Origin: Cognatilysobacter terrigena | Lineage (GTDB): Bacteria > Pseudomonadota > Gammaproteobacteria > Xanthomonadales > Xanthomonadaceae | Assembly: GCF_004361065.1 (NCBI RefSeq) | Contig: NZ_SELT01000001.1 | Span: 1 to 64,000 of the forward strand | Length of the DNA stretch: 64,000 nt | Reading direction: 5' to 3' | In this document: positions 35,086-44,621 of the stretch, piece after piece | How positions within the stretch are numbered: position 1 is the first letter of the stretch | Layout: each line of letters opens with the position of its first letter | Translations under genes and position numbers: made by a program | Notes under the pieces: model-generated | Told to the model about the DNA's origin: nothing | What the model saw: the letters and a program-made list of their open reading frames with translations, nothing else | Database searches by the model: none

Positions 35086-35733
35086 ATGGCCGAAGAGGAA
35101 GGGTCTGCAATGGAATCCGGCCCGGGGCGGGAGTCCCTGGACCGGGAGCTGGTCGAGCGCGTGCAGCGCGGCGACAGCTCGGCCTTCGACGTGCTGGTGC
35201 GCAAGTACCAGCATCGCGTGGTCGGTCTGATCGGGCGCTACGTGCACGACTGGAGCGAATGCCAGGACGTGGCCCAGGAAGTCTTCATGCGCGCGTATCG
35301 CGCCTTGGGGAATTTCCGGGGCGACGCCCAGTTCTCCACCTGGCTTCACCGGATCGCCGTGAATACCGCCAAGAATCATCTCGTCGCACAGAACAGACGA
35401 CCGCCGACGGACGACATCGACGTCATGGACGCCGAGCAGTTCGATCACAGCTATCGCCTGCGCGACACGGATACGCCCGAGCACGAACTGCTTCGGCAGG
35501 AGATCGAGTCGACGGTGATGGCGGCGGTGAACCGGTTGCCGGAAGAATTGCGCGAAGCGATCACGTTGCGCGAGGTCGAAGGCCTCAGCTACGACGAGAT
35601 CGCCGAACGCATGGGTTGCCCGATCGGCACGGTGCGCTCGCGCATCTTCCGTGCCCGCGAAGCGATCGACGCGCAACTCAAACCCCTTCTCGACCCCGAA
35701 CGTGATGCCGGAGCCCGGGAGCGGCAGCGATGA
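35086..35733 (+). CDS. rpoE: RNA polymerase sigma factor RpoE (extracytoplasmic stress)
   Basis: An ECF sigma factor directing the envelope-stress regulon. Region 2 is FDVLVRKYQHRVVGLIGRYVHD...CQDVAQEVFMRAYRALGNFRGDAQFSTWLHRIAVNTAKNHLV. Region 4 is LPEELREAITLREVEGLSYDEIAERMGCPIGTVRSRIFRAREAI. The 215 residues assume ATG 35086; an ATG at 35110 has a better Shine-Dalgarno (GAGGAAGGG, 6-base spacer) and may be the true start. It overlaps rseA as ATGA and is followed by degP, the Xanthomonas rpoE-rseA-mucD arrangement. A sigma-E-like promoter lies upstream. Confidence 0.95.
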   Translation: MAEEEGSAMESGPGRESLDRELVERVQRGDSSAFDVLVRKYQHRVVGLIGRYVHDWSECQDVAQEVFMRAYRALGNFRGDAQFSTWLHRIAVNTAKNHLVAQNRRPPTDDIDVMDAEQFDHSYRLRDTDTPEHELLRQEIESTVMAAVNRLPEELREAITLREVEGLSYDEIAERMGCPIGTVRSRIFRAREAIDAQLKPLLDPERDAGARERQR

Positions 35734-36566
35734 CGCCCAACGACCACAACGACCGTGAATCCCTCAGCGCGCTGTACGACGGCGAGCTTTCCGGCGAGGC
35801 GCGCCTGTTCGCGCTTCGTCGTCTTTCGCACGACGGCGGCTGGAAGGACGACTGCGGTCGCTGGCAGCTGATCGGCGATGCGATGCGTCGGCAGGCGCCG
35901 ATCGCCGCGCCCGCGGATCTCGCCGAGCGCGTCCGCAGCGCGATGGCGGCCGAAGCGCCGTCGCTCGCGGTTGCGCCGGCGGTGGCGACCGTCGCGACGT
36001 CGAACCGTCGTCCGCTGCGTCTGTGGGCCGGTGGTGCACTCGCCGCATCGCTCGCGCTGGTGGCGGTCGTCGCGACGCGCGGCCCGCAGCCGGCCGTCGC
36101 GCCTGCGGCACCCGCGGTGGCAGCGGCATCCGCGCCGTCGAATGCGCAGGTCGCGACTCCGATTGCCACGCCTTCGGTTGAAGCGCCGGCGCTGGCTGCG
36201 ACTGCAACCACTCCGGCAGATGCCCCGCCCGTGGCCCAGCAGTTCGCGGCCGTCGAACGTCCGCAGTCGCGTGCGCTGAGCTCGCGGCCGTCGCGTCGCG
36301 CGGCGACCGGCTCGCGCGGCGAAGCGACAGCACCCGCCGCCGTTGCCGTCGCCGCGTTCACACCGCCGGACGCCTCCAACCCGTTCCGCGTCCCGGCGAA
36401 CGATTCGCTGACGTCGCATCCGTGGCCGCGCGCGGCGCTCGGCGGCAATGCCGCGCTCACCGCGAGCTACGGCACGACCGCCGACACTCGCGGCGACTCG
36501 CCGTCGTTCTACCCCTTCGAGCCCCGCCTGCACGGCGAGGCGACCGGTCAGGCCGTCACGCCCTGA
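35730..36566 (+). CDS. rseA: Anti-sigma-E factor RseA
   Basis: The N-terminal 65 residues (ESLSALYDGELSGEARLFALRRLSHD...RWQLIGDAMR) are the RseA cytosolic domain that holds sigma-E inactive. One membrane helix follows (about 92-111, RLWAGGALAASLALVAVVATR), and then a periplasmic domain of some 165 residues, rich in Ala, Pro and Thr. Stress-triggered cleavage of such proteins frees the sigma factor. It is longer than E. coli RseA (278 against 216). No rseB/mucB gene lies downstream, so signal sensing must differ from E. coli. Confidence 0.9.
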   Translation: MTPNDHNDRESLSALYDGELSGEARLFALRRLSHDGGWKDDCGRWQLIGDAMRRQAPIAAPADLAERVRSAMAAEAPSLAVAPAVATVATSNRRPLRLWAGGALAASLALVAVVATRGPQPAVAPAAPAVAAASAPSNAQVATPIATPSVEAPALAATATTPADAPPVAQQFAAVERPQSRALSSRPSRRAATGSRGEATAPAAVAVAAFTPPDASNPFRVPANDSLTSHPWPRAALGGNAALTASYGTTADTRGDSPSFYPFEPRLHGEATGQAVTP

Positions 36567-36627
36567 TCCGTTCTTCCGATACCCGGCCGGCCCCGCCGGC
36601 CCTCCGACCTGCTCCGAGGCCGATTCG

Positions 36628-38136
36628 ATGAACCGACCGCTCCATACGCTTGCCCTCGTCGCCGCGCTGGCGCTGCCCGCGGCCTGCACGGCCCAGCAGC
36701 CGCAGCCCGCGGCGTCGCTGCCCGTTCCGTCGACCGCCCCGCCGGCGGTGCAGATGGTGTCCGGCCTGCCGGACTTCACCAACCTCGTGCAGCAGGTCGG
36801 CCCGGCCGTCGTCAACGTCAGTGCGGAGATCCGCGGCAGCAACAACCGCCGCCTGGCCAGCGAAGACGACGAGATCCCTGAATTCTTCAAGCGCTTCTTC
36901 GGTGAGGATCCGCCGGGCGCCGGTGGGCCGCGCCAGCCGCAGGGCCCGGACAACAGCCTGCAGGGCGTGTCGCTGGGCACCGGCTTCCTGATCTCCGACG
37001 ACGGCTACATCCTCACCAACCACCACGTCGTCGACGGCGCGAGCACGATCACGGTGCGGCTGTCGGACCGTCGCGAGTTCAAGGCCAAGCTGGTCGGCAG
37101 CGACGAGCAGTCGGACGTCGCGCTGCTCAAGATCGAAGGCAAGGGCCTGCCCGCGCTGCGCACCGCGACCGATGCACCGAAGCCCGGCCAGTGGGTGGTC
37201 GCGATCGGCTCGCCGTTCGGCCTCGACCACTCGGTGACGGCCGGCATCGTCAGCGCGGTCGGTCGCTCGAACCCGTACGCCAACCAGCAGTACGTGCCCT
37301 TCATCCAGACCGACGTTGCGATCAATCGCGGCAATTCGGGCGGCCCGCTGCTGAACACGCGCGGCGAAGTGGTCGGCATCAACTCGCAGATCTTCTCGAG
37401 CTCCGGCGGCTACCAGGGCGTGAGCTTCGCGATCCCGATGGATCTCGCGGCGTCGGTCGTCCAGCAGCTGCGTACGACGGGCCGCGTCGCCCGTGGCCAG
37501 CTCGGCGTGCAGGTGCAGCAGATGACCTCCAGCCTTGCGAGCTCCATGGGCCTGCCGAGCGCATCAGGTGCGTTGGTCGCCGACGTGCTTCCGGGCAGCG
37601 CCGCGGCACGCGCCGGGCTGCAGCGTGGCGACGTCATCCGCTCGGTGAACGGTCGTGCCGTCAACGACTCGGCCGACCTCCCGCCGCTGATCGGCGCGCT
37701 GCCGCCCAAGAGCAAGGCGCAGCTGACCGTGATCCGCGAGGGCAAGACTGTGCAGATCCCGGTGGTGCTCGACGCGCTGAGCGTTGCCGCTGCCGAGGAT
37801 GACAACGCACCGGCCGGCCCGCGGGCCACGACGCCCGAACCCGCCGCGAACGCCAGCCTCGGCATTGCCGTGCAGGACCTCACCGCCGCCGAGCGCAAGC
37901 GCATGGGCCTCGACGACGGTGAGGGTGTTCGGATCGGCCGCGTCGACGGCACGCCGGCGCGCGATGCCGGCCTGCAGCCCGGCGACGTGATCCTGCAGGT
38001 CGGTCGCACGGCGGTCGGCAGCGCGTCCGAACTGTCGCGCGCCGTGGCGTCGCTGCCGCGTGGCCAGGCGATCATGCTGCTCGTGCGTCGCGGTACGTCG
38101 ACGCAGTTCGTCGCCGTCGACCCGTCGGAAGGCTGA
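36628..38136 (+). CDS. degP: DegP/MucD-type periplasmic serine protease
   Basis: A 502-residue HtrA protease-chaperone that degrades misfolded envelope proteins. The catalytic triad is H133 (LTNHHVVDG), D163 (SDVALLKIE) and S237 ([10 protein letters not shown]). Two PDZ domains follow (about 290-390 and 410-500). The export signal is followed by ALPAAC, so Cys20 could be a lipid-anchor site, although Pro at -3 is atypical. Its place behind rpoE-rseA matches mucD, a sigma-E target that also dampens the stress response. It was started at the ATG at 36628, which begins the signal peptide. Confidence 0.95.
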   Translation: MNRPLHTLALVAALALPAACTAQQPQPAASLPVPSTAPPAVQMVSGLPDFTNLVQQVGPAVVNVSAEIRGSNNRRLASEDDEIPEFFKRFFGEDPPGAGGPRQPQGPDNSLQGVSLGTGFLISDDGYILTNHHVVDGASTITVRLSDRREFKAKLVGSDEQSDVALLKIEGKGLPALRTATDAPKPGQWVVAIGSPFGLDHSVTAGIVSAVGRSNPYANQQYVPFIQTDVAINRGNSGGPLLNTRGEVVGINSQIFSSSGGYQGVSFAIPMDLAASVVQQLRTTGRVARGQLGVQVQQMTSSLASSMGLPSASGALVADVLPGSAAARAGLQRGDVIRSVNGRAVNDSADLPPLIGALPPKSKAQLTVIREGKTVQIPVVLDALSVAAAEDDNAPAGPRATTPEPAANASLGIAVQDLTAAERKRMGLDDGEGVRIGRVDGTPARDAGLQPGDVILQVGRTAVGSASELSRAVASLPRGQAIMLLVRRGTSTQFVAVDPSEG

Positions 38137-38190
38137 CGACTTCCGGGCGACCGCCGAACGCGGTCGCCCCGGGCCGGACCGGGGGCATGC

Positions 38191-38196
38191 GATAAT
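38191..38196 (+). promoter_or_regulatory. Possible -10 hexamer upstream of lepA
   Basis: GATAAT lies 34 bases before the lepA ATG, in the degP-lepA gap. The -35 match is poor. Confidence 0.3.
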
Positions 38197-38230
38197 CCCG
38201 CGTTATTTCGCCTTCGGTCCCGCCGTTTTC

Positions 38231-40021
38231 ATGCAGCAGATCCGCAACTTCTCCATCATCGCGCACGTCGACCACGGCAAGTCGACGCTCGCCGATCGCA
38301 TCATCCAGATCTGCGGCGGCCTCGAAGCGCGCGAAATGGAAGCGCAGGTGCTCGACTCGAATCCGATCGAGCGCGAGCGCGGCATCACGATCAAGGCGCA
38401 GTCCGTCTCCCTGCCGTACAAGGCGAAGGACGGGCAGACCTACTACCTCAACTTCATCGACACGCCCGGCCACGTCGACTTCAGCTACGAAGTCTCGCGT
38501 TCGCTGGCGGCGTGCGAAGGCGCGCTGCTCGTCGTCGACGCCGCGCAGGGCGTGGAGGCGCAGTCCGTCGCCAACTGCTACACGGCGGTGGAGCAGGGGC
38601 TTGAGGTCGTGCCGGTGCTCAACAAGATCGATCTGCCGACCGCGGACATCGATCGCGCGAAGGCGGAGATCGAAGCCGTCATCGGCATCGACGCGACCGA
38701 CGCCGTCGCCATCAGCGCAAAGACCGGCCTCAACGTCGTCGACGTGCTCGAGGCGATCGTCCACCGCATCCCGCCGCCGCAGCCGCGCGACACCGACAAG
38801 CTGCAGGCGCTGATCATCGACTCGTGGTTCGACAACTACCTTGGCGTCGTGTCGCTCGTGCGCGTGATGCAGGGCGAGATCAAGAAGGGCGACAAGCTGC
38901 TCGTGATGTCGACGGGTCGCACGCACCAGGTCGACGACGTCGGCGTGTTCACGCCCAAGCGCAAGGTGCTGCCGGCGCTGCGCGCGGGCGAGGTGGGCTG
39001 GGTGACGGCGTCGATCAAGGACGTGCATGGCGCGCCCGTGGGCGACACGCTGACGCTGACGGCCGATCCCGCGCAGAAGCCGCTGCCGGGCTTCCAGGAA
39101 ATGCAGCCGCGCGTGTTCGCGGGCCTGTTCCCCGTCGACGCCGAGGACTATCCGGACCTGCGCGAAGCGCTGGAAAAGCTGCGCCTGAATGACGCCGCGC
39201 TGCGCTTCGAGCCCGAGAGCTCGGAAGCGATGGGCTTCGGCTTCCGCTGCGGCTTCCTTGGCATGCTGCACATGGAGATCGTGCAGGAGCGTCTGGAGCG
39301 CGAGTACAACCTCAACCTGATCACCACCGCGCCGACGGTGATCTACGAAGTGCTGAAGACCGACGGTTCGATCGTCCCCATGGACAACCCGGCGAAGCTT
39401 CCGCCGGTGAACATGGTCGAGGAGATCCGCGAGCCGATCATCCGCGCGAACATCCTCACGCCGCCGGACTACGTCGGCAACGTGATCAAGCTCTGCGAAG
39501 AAAAGCGCGGCGTGCAGATCGGCATCAACTACATGGGCGGCCAGGTGCAGATCAGCTACGAGCTGCCGATGGCCGAGGTGGTGCTCGACTTCTTCGACAA
39601 GCTGAAGTCGGTGTCGCGCGGTTATGCGTCGCTCGACTACCACTTCCTGCGCTTCCAGGCCGGTCCGTTCGTGCGCGTCGACACGCTGATCAACGGCGAC
39701 AAGGTCGATGCGCTCAGCATCATCACGCACCGCAGCCATGCCGACCGTCGCGGCCGTGACCTGACGGAAAAGATGAAGGAGCTGATCCCCCGCCAGATGT
39801 TCGACGTCGCGATCCAGGCGGCGATCGGCTCGCAGGTGATCGCGCGCACGACCGTCAAGGCGATGCGCAAGAACGTGCTCGCCAAGTGCTACGGCGGCGA
39901 CATCACGCGTAAGAAGAAGCTCCTCGAGAAGCAGAAGGAAGGCAAGAAGCGCATGAAGCAGGTCGGCCGCGTGGAGATCCCGCAGGAAGCCTTCCTTGCT
40001 GTGCTGAAGGTCGACCAGTAA
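38231..40021 (+). CDS. lepA: Elongation factor 4 (LepA) GTPase
   Basis: LepA is a ribosome-associated GTPase that acts in initiation or back-translocation. The 596 residues follow the EF-G-like plan: G1 AHVDHGKST (11-19), switch [11 protein letters not shown]3 DTPGHVDF, G4 NKIDLP, an EF-G-like domain with [17 protein letters not shown], and the LepA-specific C-terminus with [23 protein letters not shown]. It is followed by lepB, the classic lepAB operon. The frame is open upstream into degP but only the ATG at 38231 fits the family. Confidence 0.97.
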   Translation: MQQIRNFSIIAHVDHGKSTLADRIIQICGGLEAREMEAQVLDSNPIERERGITIKAQSVSLPYKAKDGQTYYLNFIDTPGHVDFSYEVSRSLAACEGALLVVDAAQGVEAQSVANCYTAVEQGLEVVPVLNKIDLPTADIDRAKAEIEAVIGIDATDAVAISAKTGLNVVDVLEAIVHRIPPPQPRDTDKLQALIIDSWFDNYLGVVSLVRVMQGEIKKGDKLLVMSTGRTHQVDDVGVFTPKRKVLPALRAGEVGWVTASIKDVHGAPVGDTLTLTADPAQKPLPGFQEMQPRVFAGLFPVDAEDYPDLREALEKLRLNDAALRFEPESSEAMGFGFRCGFLGMLHMEIVQERLEREYNLNLITTAPTVIYEVLKTDGSIVPMDNPAKLPPVNMVEEIREPIIRANILTPPDYVGNVIKLCEEKRGVQIGINYMGGQVQISYELPMAEVVLDFFDKLKSVSRGYASLDYHFLRFQAGPFVRVDTLINGDKVDALSIITHRSHADRRGRDLTEKMKELIPRQMFDVAIQAAIGSQVIARTTVKAMRKNVLAKCYGGDITRKKKLLEKQKEGKKRMKQVGRVEIPQEAFLAVLKVDQ

Positions 40022-40115
40022 TACAAGTGCCGTCGGGCAGGCCGGGGACTCGGGAACCCCGGCGGCCGTCCGCGATCCAAGCTCCCGTCACGAACATCCG
40101 TTTCCAGGGACTGCC

Positions 40116-40913
40116 ATGCGCTGGTTCGAAATCGCTCTCGTCGTGCTCACGCTCGCCAGTGGTCTGATCTGGCTGCTCGACAAGCTGTTCCTCGCCAAGC
40201 GTCGCGCCGCGCGCGGTGGCCTGCTCGAAGACGCCGACGAGCCGGTGCTGGTCGACTACGCCAAGTCGTTCTTCCCCGTGCTGGCTGCCGTGCTGATGCT
40301 GCGCAGCTTCGTCGCCGAGCCGTTCCGCATTCCGTCGAACTCGATGATGCCGACGCTCCTCACCGGCGACTTCATCCTCGTCAACAAGTTCAGCTACGGC
40401 CTGCGCCTGCCGATCAGCAACCAGAAGGTCGTCTCGATCGGCGAACCGCAGCGCGGCGACGTCGTCGTGTTCAAGCCGCCGCACCATCCGGAGCAGGACT
40501 GGATCAAGCGCATCATCGGCCTGCCGGGCGACACGATCGCGTACCACGACCACCAGCTCTTCCTCAACGGCAAGCCGGTGACGGTGCAGCCGATCGGCGT
40601 CTACCAGGGCATCGGCAACGGCGCCGAGATGACCGGTGCGGAGGAGATGCAGGAAGCGCTGCCGGGCCGTCCGCACCATGTGCTCGAGCGCACCGACCTG
40701 TTCCGCACCGACGGCGACGGCGAGTGGACCGTCACCCCGGGCCACTATTTCGTGATGGGCGACAATCGCGACAACAGCGAGGACAGCCGATACTGGGGTC
40801 TGTTGCCGGAGTCGAACCTGCGCGGCAAGGCCTTCCTGATCTGGCTGAATTGCGAAGGCTGGTTCTGCACCGGCGCCTTCGACGCCTCGCGCGTCGGTAC
40901 CGCCATCAAGTGA
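40116..40913 (+). CDS. lepB: Signal peptidase I
   Basis: LepB removes signal peptides from exported proteins at the periplasmic face. The 265 residues contain two N-terminal membrane helices (about 4-27 and 52-65). The Ser/Lys catalytic pair is S76 in RIPSNSMMPTL and K131 in DWIKRIIGLPGD, and the boxes HYFVMGDNRDNSEDSRYWG and GKAFLIW are present. It follows lepA after a 94-base gap that holds an inverted repeat (GCCGGGG/CCCCGGC), and precedes the DUF4845 gene. Confidence 0.96.
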   Translation: MRWFEIALVVLTLASGLIWLLDKLFLAKRRAARGGLLEDADEPVLVDYAKSFFPVLAAVLMLRSFVAEPFRIPSNSMMPTLLTGDFILVNKFSYGLRLPISNQKVVSIGEPQRGDVVVFKPPHHPEQDWIKRIIGLPGDTIAYHDHQLFLNGKPVTVQPIGVYQGIGNGAEMTGAEEMQEALPGRPHHVLERTDLFRTDGDGEWTVTPGHYFVMGDNRDNSEDSRYWGLLPESNLRGKAFLIWLNCEGWFCTGAFDASRVGTAIK

Positions 40914-40947
40914 TACTGTCCGCCTCACGGACTTTGGGGAGAGAGTC

Positions 40948-41322
40948 ATGAGACGTCATCAGCAGGGTATGACCCTGGCCAGCTTCATCATCGTACTCGC
41001 GGTCGTCGGTGTGTTCGTCTACGTCGGCATGAAGCTGATCCCGATGTATTCGGAATACTTCTCGGTCAAGAAAGCGCTCGAAGGCATGGCCACCGACGCT
41101 GACATGGCGAACGCCGATCCTGCCAAGATCAAGGATCTGTTCTTCCGCCGCATGGACGTCAATTACGGCGATGACGTGAAGCCGGAGAATGTGACGCTCA
41201 AGCGTAAGGAAGCCGGTTGGGTCATGACGGTGGACTACGACGTGCAGCGTCCGCTGATCGCCAATCTCGACGTCGTGGGCCACTTCCACGCCGAGAAGGA
41301 ATTCAAGCGCGTCGCCGACTGA
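40948..41322 (+). CDS. DUF4845 membrane protein
   Basis: A 124-residue protein with one N-terminal helix ([22 protein letters not shown], about 6-27, resembling a type IV pilin start) and a small periplasmic domain ([13 protein letters not shown]...[37 protein letters not shown]). This is the DUF4845 family, routinely found between lepB and rnc. The function is unknown. GGGGAGAGA precedes the ATG. The rnc start follows its stop by 2 bases. Confidence 0.9.
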   Translation: MRRHQQGMTLASFIIVLAVVGVFVYVGMKLIPMYSEYFSVKKALEGMATDADMANADPAKIKDLFFRRMDVNYGDDVKPENVTLKRKEAGWVMTVDYDVQRPLIANLDVVGHFHAEKEFKRVAD

Positions 41323-41324
41323 CG

Positions 41325-42002
41325 ATGGCCCGCGCCATCGGCCATTCGTTTCGCGACTCCGCGTTGCTCGAACAGGCGCTGCGCCATCGCAGCGCCGGCG
41401 CGCCGCATAACGAGCGGCTCGAGTTCCTGGGCGACTCCCTCGTCAATCTGTTCGTCGCCGAAGCGCTTTACACACGATGGCCGAAGGTCGACGAAGGCGC
41501 GCTGACGCGTGCACGTGCCGAGCTGGTCCGTGAATCCTCGCTTGCGCAGATCGCCCGAGATCTCGACCTGGGCGCGAAGCTGACGCTCGGGCCTGGCGAG
41601 ATGAAATCCGGCGGGCAGCGACGCGATTCGATCCTCGCCGACGCCGTCGAGGCGCTGGTTGCCGCGATCTACCTGGACACCGACTTCGATACCTGCCGGG
41701 CTGTCGTGCTGCCCTGGTTCGAGGACGCCATGGCCGCGTTGCCGCCGCCGAACAAGGTCGGCAAGGACGCGAAAACGCGCCTGCAGGAGTGGCTGCAGGG
41801 CCGCCAGCGGCCGTTGCCTGTCTACGCGCTGCTGTCCGAAGAGGGGGAGGAGCATGCGCGCGTGTTCCGCGTCAGCTGCACGCTGACCCAGCCCGACATC
41901 GTGACGGAAGGCGAAGGCACCTCGCGTCGCGCGGCGGAGCAGGTGGCGGCCGAAGCGGCGCTGGCGCGCATCGACGCGCTGCAGGGCGAGCGCAAGGGCT
42001 GA
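41325..42002 (+). CDS. rnc: Ribonuclease III
   Basis: RNase III cuts double-stranded RNA, including rRNA precursors. The 225-residue protein has the signature [21 protein letters not shown] (E33, D37), the second acidic pair D106/E109 in [14 protein letters not shown], and a C-terminal dsRNA-binding domain (about 150-218, [21 protein letters not shown]...[16 protein letters not shown]). It lies in the usual lepB-DUF4845-rnc-era-recO order. Confidence 0.96.
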   Translation: MARAIGHSFRDSALLEQALRHRSAGAPHNERLEFLGDSLVNLFVAEALYTRWPKVDEGALTRARAELVRESSLAQIARDLDLGAKLTLGPGEMKSGGQRRDSILADAVEALVAAIYLDTDFDTCRAVVLPWFEDAMAALPPPNKVGKDAKTRLQEWLQGRQRPLPVYALLSEEGEEHARVFRVSCTLTQPDIVTEGEGTSRRAAEQVAAEAALARIDALQGERKG

Positions 42003-42036
42003 CGCGCGTCTGCACGGCCCCACGGACGCGGGCCCG

Positions 42037-42042
42037 TACAAT
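42037..42042 (+). promoter_or_regulatory. -10 hexamer directly before the era start
   Basis: TACAAT matches the -10 consensus in 5 of 6 positions and ends 6 bases before the era ATG. Transcription would start at or next to the A of the ATG, giving a leaderless message; no Shine-Dalgarno is present. Confidence 0.45.
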
Positions 42043-42048
42043 TCGCCC

Positions 42049-42945
42049 ATGAACCCTGACACCCATCGTGCCGGCCACGTCGCCGTCATCGGACGCCCGA
42101 ACGTGGGCAAATCGACGCTGGTCAACGCGCTGGTCGGCGCGAAGATCTCGATCACCTCGAATCGCCCGCAGACCACGCGCCATCGCCTGCTCGGCATCGC
42201 CACGTTCGAGGCCGGCCAGCTCGTCCTCGTCGACACGCCCGGCCTGCATCGCGAGCAGAAGCGCGCGATGAACCGCATGATGAATCGTGCGGCGCGCGGC
42301 GCGCTGGAAGGCGTCGACGCCGCCATGCTGGTCGTGCAGGCAGGGCGCTGGGACGATGAAGATGGCCTGGCGTACGACACGCTCAAGTCGGCCGGCATTC
42401 CGGTGGTCTTGGTGGTCAATCAAGTCGACCGCTTGAAGGACAAGACGGCGCTGCTGCCGTACCTCGCGAAGGTCAGCGAGGGGCGCGATTTCGCCGCCGT
42501 GCATCCGGTGTCCACGCTGAAGAAGCTCGGTCTCGAAGCGCTCGTGCGCGACACGCTCGCGCTCGTGCCCCAGCAGGACGCGCTCTACGGCGAAGACGAG
42601 ATCACCGACAAGAGCCAGCGCTTTCTTGCGGGCGAGATGGTGCGCGAACAGCTGATGCGTCAGCTCGGCGACGAGCTGCCTTATGCGACGACCGTCGAAA
42701 TCGAACGCTTCGAAGTCGACGGGGCGCTGCTGCGCATCGGCGCGGTGATCTGGGTGGAGCGCTCGGGCCAGAAGGCGATCGTGATCGGGAAGGGCGGCGA
42801 GCGCCTGCGCGAGATCGGTTCCAAGGCGCGACAGCAGATGGAGCGACTGTTCGACGCCAAGGTCTTCCTCGAAACCTGGGTGCGCGTGCGCGAAGGCTGG
42901 TCGGACGACGAAGCCGCGCTCAAGTCGCTTGGTTATCACGACTGA
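42049..42945 (+). CDS. era: GTPase Era
   Basis: Era binds 16S rRNA and helps 30S maturation. The 298 residues have G1 GRPNVGKST (15-23), switch [14 protein letters not shown]3 DTPGLH and a C-terminal KH domain with [24 protein letters not shown]. The G4 motif, normally NKxD, reads NQVD (124-127), an unusual Lys-to-Gln change at a residue that contacts guanine. It follows rnc after 46 bases and may have its own promoter (TACAAT hexamer). Confidence 0.95.
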   Translation: MNPDTHRAGHVAVIGRPNVGKSTLVNALVGAKISITSNRPQTTRHRLLGIATFEAGQLVLVDTPGLHREQKRAMNRMMNRAARGALEGVDAAMLVVQAGRWDDEDGLAYDTLKSAGIPVVLVVNQVDRLKDKTALLPYLAKVSEGRDFAAVHPVSTLKKLGLEALVRDTLALVPQQDALYGEDEITDKSQRFLAGEMVREQLMRQLGDELPYATTVEIERFEVDGALLRIGAVIWVERSGQKAIVIGKGGERLREIGSKARQQMERLFDAKVFLETWVRVREGWSDDEAALKSLGYHD

Positions 42946-42988
42946 CCGCGCCGCGATGACGCATGCATCGACGCCGCTGTAGTCGGAC

Positions 42989-43735
42989 ATGCGCTACGTC
43001 CAGGAAAACGCGTTCGTCCTGCATGCGCGGCCCTATCGCGAAACGAGCCTGCTGCTCGAGCTGCTGACCGCGCAGTACGGCCGCATCGGCATGCTCGCGC
43101 GGGGCGTGACCGGGCCGCGGCGGCAGCTTTTGCGCGCGGCGTTGCAGCCGTTGCAGTGGATCCGGTTTGACGCCGTGCAACGCGGAGAACTCGCGCAACT
43201 CGCGAATGCCGAAGCGGTCGACGCCGCGCCGCGCCTGGTCGGCGATGCCGCGCTCGCGGCGTTCTACATCAACGAACTCACGCTCCGGCTCGCACCGCGC
43301 CACGATCCGCAACCCGACCTGTTCACCGCCTACGCGCGCACGCGCGAACGTCTGCGCGCGGGCGAGCCGCTCGCATGGACGTTGCGTCGCTACGAACGCG
43401 ATCTGCTGCAGTCGCTAGGTCTCGGTTTCGACTGGGCGTTCGACGGCGACGGGCAGCCGGTCGACGCCGCGGCGCGGTATCGCCTCGATCCCGAGCACGG
43501 TGCGCGGCGAATGCTCATCGATCGCGGCGCTGCGGACCGCAGTGATGCGCCGACGGGGCAGGCCTTGCTCGCCCTCGCGGAGGACGAGATGCCGGCGCCA
43601 GGCGATCTCGCGGCACTGAGGCGTGCGATGCGTCGTGTGCTCGAGCATCACGTCGGGCCGCGTGGACTGACGTCGTGGCAGATGCTGGGTGAGTTGTCGC
43701 GCGCCGGCGTAGGCGGGACATCAGCGGAGCCTTGA
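42989..43735 (+). CDS. recO: DNA repair protein RecO
   Basis: RecO anneals SSB-coated DNA and with RecR (gene at 12287) loads RecA. The 248 residues have the N-terminal OB-fold ([35 protein letters not shown]) and the helical domain ([32 protein letters not shown]...[15 protein letters not shown]). The zinc cysteines found in some RecO proteins are absent. It is the last gene of the lepA-recO block; in E. coli pdxJ follows, here a convergent response regulator. Confidence 0.93.
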   Translation: MRYVQENAFVLHARPYRETSLLLELLTAQYGRIGMLARGVTGPRRQLLRAALQPLQWIRFDAVQRGELAQLANAEAVDAAPRLVGDAALAAFYINELTLRLAPRHDPQPDLFTAYARTRERLRAGEPLAWTLRRYERDLLQSLGLGFDWAFDGDGQPVDAAARYRLDPEHGARRMLIDRGAADRSDAPTGQALLALAEDEMPAPGDLAALRRAMRRVLEHHVGPRGLTSWQMLGELSRAGVGGTSAEP

Positions 43736-43867
43736 ACCCCCGCAACGCCGCGGCCAATCAACGACCGCGTCGCGGCGCGTTGTGTAGCCAACCGATAGCG
43801 CGCTTGGCGCCGCCCGATGCGGCGCGCGCTTCGCCAATAGCGCGCAAACCGACGGGCGCCCGCGCAA

Positions 43868-44587
43868 TCACGGAGATGGAAACGTCTCCACCGTCGCACG
43901 CATCACCGCATCGAAGGCAGCCCATCCGTCGCGCGGCTCCAAGGCGGCGAGCTGCGCGGCGGCTTGGCCCAGGCGGGTCGCGCCGACGAAGCCGCAACTC
44001 GCCCGCAGCCGATGCAGATGCGAGCGGATCTCGGTGCGATCGTCCATGTCGATCGCCTTCTGCAGCGACGCGTGCACGACATCCAGTTCGGTGCGGAACA
44101 GGCCGCGCAATGCATCGAGGTGGCCGTGATCGCCCATCAGCGCCGCGAGCGCGGCAGCGTCGTCCCAAAGCGGTGAGTCGCTGGTCGCCGCGACGGGCGC
44201 CTGGAGCGATGCATCCATGCCCAGCGCCATGCGCGCGGCGGCGACCGTTTCCGACGTCGACAACGGCTTCACGAGAACTTCGAGAAACCCCGCGGTCAGC
44301 AGTCGTTCGTGTTCCTCCGCTTCGCGCGCGGCGGTGTGCGCGATGGCGGGCGTCGCGAGCCCGTTCCGGCGAAGCGTGCCGAGCAGCGCATCCCCGCGGC
44401 CGTCGGGCAGGTTGGCATCGAACACCCAGAGGGCGTAGATCGACGTGTGCGCGAACTCGCGCGCGCGGGCGCAGTCGCGGGCGACGTCCACCTCCAGCGG
44501 GACGCGCGAGAGCGCGGCTTCCAGGAAGGCGGCGCTGACGGCGTCGTCCTCGACGAGCAGCGCGCGGGGGTGTCGATGGTCCGTCAT
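43868..44587 (-). CDS. Response regulator with REC and Hpt domains
   Basis: A 239-residue two-domain signalling protein with no DNA-binding or enzymatic output. The receiver domain has acidic ED near 13-14, phospho-acceptor D57 in VFDANLPDGRG, and K108 in LVKPLS. The Hpt domain (about 145-239) has the phospho-His in LHRLRASCGF (H192). Such proteins pass phosphate on in a multistep relay, and the cognate hybrid kinase is not in the window. The ATG at 44587 begins the receiver; 34 bases separate it from the divergent YdbH-like gene. Confidence 0.87.
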   Translation of the reverse strand: MTDHRHPRALLVEDDAVSAAFLEAALSRVPLEVDVARDCARAREFAHTSIYALWVFDANLPDGRGDALLGTLRRNGLATPAIAHTAAREAEEHERLLTAGFLEVLVKPLSTSETVAAARMALGMDASLQAPVAATSDSPLWDDAAALAALMGDHGHLDALRGLFRTELDVVHASLQKAIDMDDRTEIRSHLHRLRASCGFVGATRLGQAAAQLAALEPRDGWAAFDAVMRATVETFPSP

Positions 44588-44621
44588 CGGGGTTCGGCGT
44601 CCTGTCGGTATCCTCGTGGCG

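Noticed and set aside
40041-40063. GCCGGGG/CCCCGGC inverted repeat between lepA and lepB as a terminator.
   Set aside because: The stem is followed by GGCCGTC with no U-tract, and lepA-lepB are usually co-transcribed, so at most it is a partial attenuator.
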